Source: Coprococcus eutactus (GTDB lineage: Bacteria > Bacillota > Clostridia > Lachnospirales > Lachnospiraceae). Taken from it: DNA of 64,000 nt. The notes beneath the pieces are model-generated. The model saw only the letters and a program-made list of their open reading frames with translations, made no database searches and had not been told where the DNA came from. The position numbers and the translations under genes are program-made. Shown in pieces: positions 26,459 through 38,000 of the stretch. The stretch lies in assembly GCF_025149915.1 (NCBI RefSeq), contig NZ_CP102278.1, positions 2,463,501-2,527,500 on the forward strand, read 5' to 3'. Each line of letters opens with the position of its first letter. The stretch's first letter is position 1.

Positions 26459-28900
26459 CTAGATAAGTCCCCTGTTAGATGCCTCCCTGACCGCCCCGGC
26501 CTTATCAGTCACCCCGAGTTTCCTGTACACCTGGTTCAGATGATACTTTACATTCGCCTCCGACATGCTGAGTCTGTCCGCTATCTTCTGCCTGGACAAG
26601 CCCTCTGCCTGCAATTTAAGTATGGCTGTAGCAGTCTCACTGAGCTGAACATCATCCACTCCCGCTTTCATATATCCGGGGTAGTATCTCGTCATACTCT
26701 CAGTCTCCTTCTGCAGTTGTCTGAAATATGCCCTTCTTGTGGCTATCTCCTTGTCGTCAGCACCATCTTTCTCGACTTTCCATCCACAGGTATTTATAAG
26801 AGTATTCACTGCCGCACCTTCCCTGGATATAACCCTTGTAAAGCTGTATTCCATCGCAGTATCAATAACATGGCACATTGCCATTTTCCAGTCATCATTT
26901 TTCAATCGCTGCAAAGCTACAGCCATCAGCACACCACATTCTATCCCTATATACGTACGGGACATCATCTCAGCATAATACCTCAACTTTGTCAGCAGCG
27001 AATATGCCTGTTCATTCCGTCCACTTTGAAGGTATACTCTTACTTTGGTGAGATAGATAAACCTGTCATATATCCTGAATTCAACATTTTCATCCGGAGC
27101 ATTTTCCATCCACTCTGTAACATAGGCTCTATCTCCTCTGTACAGGCTGCATCTGGTCTCAAATGCATATATATTGGGAAGGAGATTTTGTCCTTCCTCT
27201 TTTTCAGCCTTTTCCTCTATTCCATTCAAAACCTCAAGAGCCTCCTGTGGCTTTCCGTTCTGCAAATGCAGCCATGCCAATATACCATCAGCAACAAAGC
27301 ACTGCTCAATTTTTCCTCCTGCTTCCGCCTGCATTCTGCCCTTTGCCGCAAGCGTTGCCACCTCGTAATTATCTCCGCTCTTTTCAAGAAAGCTCTCCGC
27401 CAAAGCAAGATTTACAAGACCTTTTCCGTATTTTCCAAGTACAAACTCAACAATCCTGCCAACCTTAGACGCCAACTCTCTGTCTCTCTTGCTCCACTCA
27501 CAGAAATCTTTTCCACCATTCATCATTGATGGCAGATTGGATGTAACCGACCATTCCTGTATTCTTACTTCTTTATTAAAAACCATGGTGTATGCTGACT
27601 TCAAAAGCTTTAATACATCAACACTTCCCCTGTGCGGCAGACCAATATCCAGATACAGCAAAAGTCCCTTTGCATTTTTCCTGGCACTTCCTTGGTTTTC
27701 ATCTGCATATAATTTTAGTCTGTCATACCATCTTTCACTCTCATCAGGATTTAGAAGGAGTGACTGCAGCATGCTCATACCACACATAAGCTCAGGACTT
27801 TTCTCGATGACATGATCCGGAAGCTCCAGATAATATTTTTTCAGGTCATAGTAATAACCACTGTTCGCTGCATGTCTGGCATTATCGACAAGTATTGAAA
27901 CTATTCGCTCTGTAACTCCTGCATTTTCATACATCTCTAGAGCTTTCCTTATATCTCCGTTAAGTCTGTAAAACAGCCCGGCATTCTCATACAGGCCTCT
28001 TATACGTTCCTTCTCGTACTTCCGCTTAAGACGTCTGCGCATAGATACCCTCATGTAAAACTGCAGCTGATACTGTGTATTGCCATCCTTATCAACCCGG
28101 CTGGTCATAAAGTTTCCAAGCCACTTTGCCCTCTCGATCAAAAGCTCACTGTCACTTCTTCCAGTTATCATCTCAGCCTGTTTTGTTGTAAACTCATCCA
28201 CCACGGATATTTCCATGAGAAATTCCTGCATTTCCACATCCCAGTTATCATACACATGATACTCAAGGTAATTACACATCTCATCCTCAACGCGTCTCGA
28301 AAAATCATTATACATATCATCTGTCATCTTGCTTGTACATGCCATTTCCATGTATTTGATGTGGCACATCTCCACAGCCAGCGGAAGTCCTGTAGTCTCA
28401 TAGTACAATCTCTGCACTTGTGCCTCATTCATACTAAATCCAGCGTATTCAGCATACTTCTTTATATCCTCCAGACTGAACATAAGCAGCTTGCTGTCCA
28501 CCACATAAAATCCTTCTTGAAATCTTACAGCAGAAAGCCACGGGGGAACCGGACACCGGCCAACGAGTATAACCCATACGTCTTCTCTTCTAATGAGTTC
28601 TATGATCTGCTCCCTCACTGTATCCACATCTCCCCATGAGAGCTCGTGCAGATTATCTATGACAATTATTTTTCTTGCATTGCTGACTTCTATCACAAGG
28701 TCATCCGGTCTGATACCGCCAGCATCCACCAGCATGTACTTACGTGTTCCCAGATATCTGCTGACAAGAGTCGTCTTTCCCGAACCACTGACTCCATAGA
28801 TATACGATGTTACATTCTCATCATCCGCCGTTCTGAGAAGTCTCCATGCTTTTTTCGGTTTTATATAATATCCCTTATTACCTGTAGCTGCCTCTCCCAT
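26459..28900 (-). CDS. MalT-like LuxR-family transcription activator (STAND ATPase)
   Basis: This 813-residue regulator has an N-terminal P-loop NTPase (Walker A GVSGSGKTT near residues 38-46, Walker B IIVIDNLHEL near residue 75), a long central part of helical repeats of the TPR-like kind, and a C-terminal LuxR-type helix-turn-helix (AEGLSRQKIADRLSMSE) at about residues 755-810. This is the MalT / LuxR-STAND plan: inducer binding and ATP drive oligomerisation on DNA. Paralogues of this size are common in Lachnospiraceae. It is transcribed alone; GGAGAGG precedes the ATG. Its inducer and targets are not visible; the giant secreted-protein gene upstream and xpt downstream are the closest genes. 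Confidence 0.88.
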   Translation of the reverse strand: MGEAATGNKGYYIKPKKAWRLLRTADDENVTSYIYGVSGSGKTTLVSRYLGTRKYMLVDAGGIRPDDLVIEVSNARKIIVIDNLHELSWGDVDTVREQIIELIRREDVWVILVGRCPVPPWLSAVRFQEGFYVVDSKLLMFSLEDIKKYAEYAGFSMNEAQVQRLYYETTGLPLAVEMCHIKYMEMACTSKMTDDMYNDFSRRVEDEMCNYLEYHVYDNWDVEMQEFLMEISVVDEFTTKQAEMITGRSDSELLIERAKWLGNFMTSRVDKDGNTQYQLQFYMRVSMRRRLKRKYEKERIRGLYENAGLFYRLNGDIRKALEMYENAGVTERIVSILVDNARHAANSGYYYDLKKYYLELPDHVIEKSPELMCGMSMLQSLLLNPDESERWYDRLKLYADENQGSARKNAKGLLLYLDIGLPHRGSVDVLKLLKSAYTMVFNKEVRIQEWSVTSNLPSMMNGGKDFCEWSKRDRELASKVGRIVEFVLGKYGKGLVNLALAESFLEKSGDNYEVATLAAKGRMQAEAGGKIEQCFVADGILAWLHLQNGKPQEALEVLNGIEEKAEKEEGQNLLPNIYAFETRCSLYRGDRAYVTEWMENAPDENVEFRIYDRFIYLTKVRVYLQSGRNEQAYSLLTKLRYYAEMMSRTYIGIECGVLMAVALQRLKNDDWKMAMCHVIDTAMEYSFTRVISREGAAVNTLINTCGWKVEKDGADDKEIATRRAYFRQLQKETESMTRYYPGYMKAGVDDVQLSETATAILKLQAEGLSRQKIADRLSMSEANVKYHLNQVYRKLGVTDKAGAVREASNRGLI

Positions 28901-29039
28901 ACTATGCCTCTCCTTATCCTATATGCCAATCAATGAAACCGTGCCGTCACAATCTATATTCTAAACCGGTTTTAAGATTTCCACAAACATTCCTGATCAC
29001 GATACATGCATCTGTTTTCTGCCATTTTCTTATAAAAAC

Positions 29040-29073
29040 ACAGCCGGAGTCTGGTCTCCCAGACATCCGGCTG
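29040..29073 (-). terminator. Terminator of the giant secreted-protein gene
   Basis: The hairpin arms GCCGGATGTCTGG and CCAGACTCCGGC with a GAGA loop are followed on the minus strand by GTTTTTAT, shortly after the stop codon. Confidence 0.85.
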
Positions 29074-29096
29074 CTTAAGATCTCCGGCAATACCGC

Positions 29097-32000
29097 CTAT
29101 CTAACTGTAATCTGTACTGGACTAGACACACCGCTTATCGATATGACATAAATCGTACATTTGCCTGACGCCTTAGCCTTCACAACTCCGTTTGCATCCA
29201 CTATGGCAACATTTGTATTTGTTGAATAGTAGAATGCTCGAGGTCCATGCTCTGCACCGAGAAGTAACTTCGATGCGTTAGCTGGCGTAAATACCGGTTT
29301 CAATGTAACCGCCCGCTTTACAGACATAGTGTATGCCTTCTTTGCAAGTGTCACTTTCTTTATATTTGTTCGTTTTTCACTGTTTAATACAATGTGAAGC
29401 AGCACGCTCTTGTCTATGTACTTCTTCTTTCCATTTACAAGTTTGTATGCCTTAACCTGTATTTTTACTATACCACTCTTGCTGAGTGCAGTTCCATGCA
29501 TTTTTGTGATAGTAGTCTTGTTACTTGATGCCCCCCTCACTGTCTTTACAGGGTTCTTTGTATCCATCTTCTTTGAACAATTCTGCATGAACACATCATA
29601 TCCATTAGCTCCGGCAACCTTGCCCCACTTTATAGTCAGGCTCTTGTTAGTTATGGCTGTCTGGATATTCTTGTTTATTCCCGCTGTATCTCTTGCAGGT
29701 ATCTGGGCAACAAACTTTGCATTTATGGTCATATTGTTGTTTGCTGCAACACGAACTGATGTCTTTGTACTCTTAAAGCTTCCAGACCAGTATCCAAGCT
29801 TGCAATTCTTTGCCGCCTTGGCTGTACACACGATAACAGTTCCTTCCTTTATCGCTGAGCCGTTCTTAACTGTCTTTCCATCCGCTGTCTTTACAGATAT
29901 GGTTCCATTTACAGTCTTGCCGATTGCGATCTTGACATATCTGTACTTGAATGCAGCGCTTATCTTCATGTTCTTTGTCACAGTGAGCTTCACTGTGCCG
30001 CCCTTCTTGCCCTTGGCATCTCCGCCCCAGGCCGACAGATCACAGTGCTTTGCAGGAACTGCCTTGCACACGATAACTGTTCCTTCCTGTACCAGCTGTC
30101 CATTTGCTATCTTCTTGCCATCAGCTGTTGTCACAGTTATTTTTCCGTTCTTGACTGATGCTATATTTACCTTTGCATACCTTGCCTTGAACGCTGCGCC
30201 AACTGTGATGTTTCCATCAAGAGCCTGCTCAAATGTGCTCTCAGTCTGATCTGCCGCATCGTATGTCCATGTGTCAAAATCATAGTATTTGTCTGGTACT
30301 GCTGTATATGTGAGAAGTGTTCCTTCATCCATAGTCTGACCATTTGAAACTTCTGTTCCGTCTTCCTTTATAACTGTGATCTTTCCGTGCTGTGTATCCG
30401 CTATATTGACCGTATACAATCTGACGGCGTCAACTGTAAATGTCATATTTTCTGTCACATTCTCAGATACTACTCTGTATGCACCGGTTTCAGTACCATC
30501 CTCTGTGCGCACCGGAGTCACTGTCATAATATTCTCTTCCTGTCCAGAAACAGCATCAGATACAGTTATACCTCTGATTCTCCATCCATTTTCAGGTGTG
30601 ATCGTCACACTGGCATCACCGTTTGCTCTCACCATATTGTCTATCACAGAACCATCTTCCGCTCTGAACACAACATTGTCAGGCTGCTTTGTAAGCTCTG
30701 ATACCGTGTAGGCTGCTTCACTTCCTGCTTCACCTTCTACACTATTTGTCACCAGCTCATTTGCCTGGTTATAGTAACCTTCCGCAGGTATATAATAGCC
30801 CTTCTTGTCTACCAGCTCGGCACTTACCTCTATGCTGTTTGTCACATTTTTAAGAAGTATCTTATTTGTGAATCCAAAGTCTTTTCCAGACTCTTCCTTT
30901 ACTATCCTGTCACCTCTCATATATCTGACTGTCCATGACTGTATCATGTAGTCATCGCCAGGTGTGATCTCAAAACTTACATCTTTTCCGGAGCCCACTC
31001 TGACTGAATTGTTCTCAGCATTTATGACTTTAAGTCCTGATTCATCTCCATCCTCAGCCACGTATCCGGCTCTGATATCGATCTTGTCGTATTTCTTGAC
31101 CGGATCACTGTCCTTAAAGATCACATCGACCAGAAGTGATGGCGATACATAGGCATATACCGATCTGTCCTCCGTCAGATCATCTATCTGGTATGTGAGT
31201 TCTGTCTTATCGACTTCTTCTCCGTCAACTATCCAGTACTCTACTGTGTTGTATACATCCCTTGGTCTGACTGTCACCTTGAGATCTGCATGACGCTTTA
31301 CCTTGACCTCGCCTGATGCAATGTCGAGCTTTACACCCTCAGATTCTGCCTCTATGTCAGCAGTACCAGTTCCGTTTATTCCCAGTTTTACTGTATATTC
31401 CGGAATCTCCACAAACTTCACATACACAGCAAGGTCTGCATATACTGCGTGTGCGCTGTACTCAGGCTGTTCCTGATTCGTTCCTTCTATGGCTTCTGTG
31501 CACTCAGGGTTCTTATACCAGCCCTCTATCATCTGGCCTTCCGCAGGAGCTGCCGTGAAGATGACATCCCCGCCTGCTATCTGACTATCACCGCTCACTA
31601 TCGCCTTCTTGTCTGTTCCGTATACCGCAGATACCGTTCCAAGATCAGGATCATTTGCCGCAAATGTAATTACTGCCTTAAGCTCTTTCTTCGAAAAATG
31701 AGCTGTGACATCTGTATCCGATGACACCTTGTCTATGACAAGCACATCCCCGTTAAGCTCAGATGCACTGTACTGTTTCTCGCCGTCTGAAGTCTTAACC
31801 GTGTATCCCGTACACTCCATATACTGATCCGGAATAGCCGTAAACTTAAGCATTCTGTCGCCTCTGATATCCGCAGACTCTCCATATAGTGTCTCTCCTG
31901 ATGTCACGTTCTCTGCCTCTATCTGTCCGGCTCCGTCCGCTGACCATGTTATCTTATACACAGGTCTGTCAAACACAGCCCTCACATCAACTCTCGTATC

Positions 32001-35000
32001 CTTTGGCACTTTGTATGCAAATATCTTCTCTGCCACGCCCTGACTGATTCCATTTACAAGCCAGTCTGCAACTTCATATCCTTCTGCAGCCGTCGCTGTG
32101 AATTCCACATATGAAGCAGCACCTATCATATCTCCTGATTCGAGCACCAGCTTTGTAGATGTGATCATGGCGCTCACCTCACCTGTTCCCTCTGTCTCAG
32201 GACCAAATGTGAGTACATCACCAACCAGCTCAAGACCAGCCATAACTGTCACATCAGATGAATCTCCGTCAACCGTGATCTTAAGGGTATCATTTACTTT
32301 CTTGTCTGAATATAACTTTATATTCTCCGTCTCGCTTGTCAGCTTATGTCCATTTATGATCCATTCTTTTACATTGTATCCATCATCAGGCACAACCTTG
32401 AATGTGATGACAGAATCTCTGTATATGTCTGTGATCTGCGCAGATTTGCTCTCCGTTGCATCACTTATGGTATCTCCTATCTGTATGTATGAAGGGAGAT
32501 TTTTTCTTGACACATCTGCACTTATAGAGCCGTGTGTCTTTCCTGACGCCTCTCCAGCAGAAGCCTTCTCTATCACTTTCAGAGAATACTCAGCCTTCAC
32601 GGATGGTGATATCTTTCTGTATGTGGCATTTACTGTCACATCCCCTGTAAATCCATCTGCCGGAGCACTCCACGTAAACGTGTATCTCTCTGTTCCGGAC
32701 TCAGCATCCGCAGTCTCAGCCAGCTTTCCTTCTCCGCTGTTCTCCGCAAGACTGAATACATCCTCTCCTGCGTAATTTACCTTTATGTCAGCTATCTCAT
32801 AATTTCTCTTCACCGCAAATGTGAATTTCAGATCATCCTTACTTGCATATGCGATACATCCGCCATTTGCCAGATCAGAATCTCCTGACCTTGCAGTCAT
32901 CTCTGTGTCATTTCCTGATGTCCACGACACAACCGGCTGTTTGTAGAAGTATACGACAACCTTTGTATCCTTGCCGAGATATTCTAGTTCATACCTCTGG
33001 GCGCCAGCACCTTCTGCCTCAGCATCAACCTTCTCGCCATTTACCTCCCAGTATGCTATCTCGTAGCCTTCATTTGGAGTTGCTGTAAATACTATGTCAC
33101 TACCCTGAAGCTGCTTGTCACCGGATACAAGTGCGTCTGTACCTCCTGCAACCACAGCATCTACTACACCGGCTGCATCATCATCCGCACCATATGTCAC
33201 CTTGTATCTGTTCGGCGCAGTGTACTTAACTGTATAATCGAGGTCTGAAGCTATATCATACACTGTCATCGTCCTGAGATCCGCTGATACAGTTCCAAGT
33301 TCCTGTCCATCTGCTGCTGACCATCCGTCGAGAAGAAGTCCTGACGGAACTGTAACCTGAATGGTTACGTTGTCGCCTCGGCTGACTTCATATATACCGT
33401 CTTCACCGCTCTCTATAATCACTGTGCCGTCAACTCGCTGAGCCTTGACTGTGACATCCACACCTGTTGTCACTGTAGTCTTTCCATCGCTTCCAACAGT
33501 TACAGGCGAGACTGATATTTTGAAATTCTGTGCTTCTGCAAAATATGCCGTGATAAGTGTATCCTCGCTGATCTCCTCTGCATCATATGTGAGAGATGTG
33601 TTATTTGTCACTCCATCTTCCGCGAGAACGGTCTCCGGAACTCCATCTTCTCCCGTAACAGTCCAATGATCCAGAACATATCCTGCTGCCGGAACCGCAG
33701 TGAGTCTTACCTTCTGTTCTATATGAATGTTTGCACCTGAACCGAACGATTTTCCAATTGTTCCATCCGTCACATAGTTTGCTTTGAGTGTTCCATGAGC
33801 CTCATTGTCAGGCTTGTATGTCAGCTTGTGATATACAGGCTCAAAGTTTACTGCTACATTCATGTTTGCTTTCAGCTTATCCATCTGGATCTGGTCATCG
33901 CTGCACGCCTTGCCACCGGATGTTCCACACTGTGGATCCGTAACTGTCTTTCCATTTAGTGACCAGCTCTTAACCTTATATCCCTTATGAGGAGTAGCAG
34001 CTAAAGTGATCGTTGAGTTCTCAGGGAGTCTTGTTCCACTGTCAACTGTGAGTCCGTCACTGTTTTCATTTCCAGGCTGCTGGTACTTGATTGAAACTGT
34101 GCCATGTGTATTTGCCGGCCTGGCAGTGACGGTGTACACGTTTCCTGTCAGTGTGTATGATGCTTTAACCAGGTTTATTATATAGTTCTTCTCAAGTTCA
34201 TTCATAACCTGTGAATGCTGATCGCCCACCTTGACGTATGCAACATCTATATCATATATACCCGGCAACAGCCCACTTACTCCATATGATCTGAGCTCGT
34301 AATCCCTGTCTCTCTGAGGCATTATGTCGGTATCCCATGCCTTGAGACCTGTTATCACCGCATCCTCGCACTCTCTTACAGAATCATTTACACTTTTCTC
34401 TGTATCCTGGGCAGCTATCTCAAGCTGTGCCCTTCCAACATTTATATTCTTCTGAGTCTTGTCTCCGCCATTTGATGCCGTTATCTGGAACATTCCAATA
34501 GACTTCGGTATAAACACGCCGTTTGCAAGTTCGTATTTGTCTGTGTCCTCAAATTCTCCTGTCTTATTATTCTTTATCTTAACTGTGTATTCTGAATCGT
34601 CCGTGATATCCTGAAGCTTTCCTGTATTGTCGTATGACACTTTCTCCAGAGACATCTTCACTGAATCTCCGTATCTTACATTATCCTGCATGGTCAGATT
34701 CATGTTCGTCTTTCCCTCAAATGAGGTATATATAGACATCGAGTCAGATATACTGTCGTTGTACTGTTTGTTTCCTGCAAAGTATACATATACGTTGTAT
34801 ATTCCCTGTCCGGATGGCTCCCACTGTGCAGTATAGCAGCCATTTGCTCTGTCGTACTTACCAGCTATGCGCTTGCTCTCAGGCCCTGTAATGACAAATT
34901 CCACATCTCCCTGTACATCCTCACCTGACAGTGATTTTGGCTGACAGCTGAGTGTGATCTTGTCTCCTGTATATGTGACCTCTGCTCCTGTGGTCTCAGA

Positions 35001-38000
35001 TCTCACCGTCTTGGTCTGATATACTGATTTGAGATCAGTCTGGACCACCTTGACAGTATCTGACACATTCAGAGTCTTCTTTGAAGTCATCGTAAAACTT
35101 CCGCTTTCACTATCTGCCACATAATAGTACACCGTACTGTCTTCACTTCCCGATGTGTTTCCGAGGAGATAGAAGTTCTTGCTGCCATCCTCTGATACCC
35201 ATTTTGCGAGTATCCTGTCATATGTAACATCATCAGATGCATATGACACCTTTTCACCTGCATAGTCATCTGCATTTACGCTGGTCAGCTTGTAAGTATT
35301 GCCATCAATATCTGCGATGAAATCTGATTCACTCACACCATATGCCGCGCCACCCACATCAGATGCTTTAAATGTCTGTGATTCTTCCACGTAACCATCG
35401 CTGTCCTTTTTGACGCTTACGCTGCATGGATAGTAATTCTCGTTACTATCTTTCCACATATAGTTTGTTCCGTCGCTGACAAGAATATATTCCCTGACTC
35501 CGGATGTTACTGTTATAAGATTTCTCTCCTTAGTCACGTTCTCCACCTTTGTAGTCTCTGAGCCCGATGCCCTGACTACGCTGCCATCCGACAGATCTTT
35601 ATTCTCGGTATCGTTGTGCGCCAGAAGCATGACCTTGCTGTCCGCCTTATTTACAGTGAGTGTCGCAGTCTTGGTGTAGAGTGTGATGTCGTTGTAATAA
35701 ACTCTGCATCGATATTCGTTTCCATCCATTTCATCACTTACATCAGTAAGTCTGAGCGTAGGATTGCTGCCTCCTGTCGATACGCTTCTCCATCCATTAT
35801 CTGTATTAACCTGCCAGTTGTATCCAACGCTCTGGTTTACTCCATCCCCATCATAATAAACCGCATTTGCCGCAAATTCTGCATTTCCACCCGCAAACGT
35901 ATTTGTATCATCAGGGTTCTTTGTTATATGGAAATTAGAACTGTCCTGAAGTGTCGTCGCGGTTGCCGGACGGCTGAACAGACTCTTTGAACCATTTGCC
36001 TGAAGAGCCCTCACTGCAAATGTGTAAGTCCTGTTGGAATATAGTCCCTTCACTTCATAGTCAGTAACTGTATATGGCACAACTGCCTTGCTGTTGTAAT
36101 TACCTCCTGCATCAACGATACAGACCTCATAGTAATCTGCATCATTGGACGGTGACCACTCAAGACTGACACTGTTTCTCGTTGTGTCGACAACAGAAAG
36201 TCCCATCGGCATACGCGCCGGACGAACAACATTCTTAACATCATAGCCAATGACGAACACTGAATCACTGTCGCTGTTCAGCTTTGCAGTGTTCACCCGC
36301 AGCTGCCAGTCAAATGAGAAGCCTGTGCAGTCTGCCGGAACATTGTCCACCGTTCCACTGTATGTAACACCATTCGAGCTTACACGGGTGTAACCAAGAC
36401 CCGCATGCTGGCTTGATGTCACACCGACAATGACCTTATTACCGAGTCCTCCGCCTCCAGCACCAAGCTTTTCGTTCGCCTCAAGGAACACTTCAGTCGA
36501 ATACTCGTTCTCATCAGTCACAGATATCGTCTGAGTCTGATCTGCACCAGAGCTGGCATTTACAGAAGAATAATTGTTATTTCCACCTGACTGATAGGTG
36601 TACTTTAATTTACCTCCAAGAGTCTGGTATGTAGCAGGGTCTCCCGCTGTGTTATTCAGAATATTATTATATATCTCGTTGAGACCCTTGCTCCTTCTTG
36701 CAACCTTGTCGTAATCTGCCACATCTATGATTGAAGTTGAAGGTCCGAGACATACCGGCATAACCACCGGCTCCCATTTTCTCGCAATCGGATCATATAT
36801 GGAGTATTCGTAATACATATATTTCAAACAGTACAGAACGACCTGATCAGAACCTCCACCTGCGGCATTATATGTTATCTCATATTCCGTTGTCTTTGTA
36901 TTTGCATATTCAAAGCTTGCTCCATACGAAAGTTCAACCTCTACCTCACCTGCTCCGATGAGCTGGATCTCCGACGACACATACGCGCCAACTGATATTG
37001 ACAAGTTAGCTGATACCGTGTTCGATGAACCTTTGCTTGTTGAATATGATGTTCCACCGTTATTTACATATTCATATACTTCCTGAACATCATCAAAATA
37101 CGGACTTGCCTGAAGGATTGCATAGACCTCTGGATTTGTGTATACCGGATACTCTCCCTCGTACTTTAACCGCACACTGTCATTATCAATATCCGGAAGA
37201 CACAGTGAAACAAATGTTCCATACATATCCTGTCTGCTGTTCGACTGGCATACTACACCCTCCTGACTGCTGTATGGGCTGCCGCCATCCATAGAAAATG
37301 TCGCTATGTCCAGCCAGTAATAATCATCTTTATCATTGAGTTTCTTCTCTCTGTGCACTCCCACAACGCACACAAAACTCTGTCTGTAATTGTTCCCCTT
37401 GGCATCCTTATCGACACAGCCAACCCTGACATCGCCGATCCACACCTGATCTTTTTTCTTCTTGTCGTTGCCCTGATTGCGCTGGTCGGTACATATACTC
37501 ATGCTTCCTATCTCCGAACCTGTTATTCCGCCATCTTCCAGTGAGAAAGCATATACCTCTGCGCCAAAAAGCACACTGTCATTTTCATTATTGCCGTTCA
37601 TGCCCTTAAGGTCTGCACACGCAAGCGCCATAGGTGCATTCACAGGTCTGTAATATTCGTTACTTTTAACCTCGTGATATTTCACGATTTCTTTACTCTT
37701 AGTCCCCAGGCTTCTCGTATGATAATCTGACAACACATAATTATCCGTCAGACTATCGTAGTATACGTATCTGTATGCAGCCTGCGTGGCTTCATATTCC
37801 CTCTGCACATATTGAGAATTGCTCGAATAATATCCACCAACTATAAGTCCTGTGACCATGGCTCCTGATCCAGGATACTTAAACCGGCCAAATGCACAAT
37901 TTGCAGCATACATTCCATAGTTCTGTTTTCTGCCATCTGTGTCTCCAAGTGACACTTCATTCAGACCTTCTATAGGGACAAGTCCGCCGTCTTTATATGT

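Noticed and set aside
26540..27529. 329-residue plus-strand frame over the MalT-like gene
   Set aside because: It is antisense to conserved helical-repeat coding sequence; composition is that of a shadow frame.
29097..29200. Sortase anchor at the end of the giant protein
   Set aside because: No LPXTG-like motif, hydrophobic tail or basic end is present; the protein ends in a Big_2-like domain.
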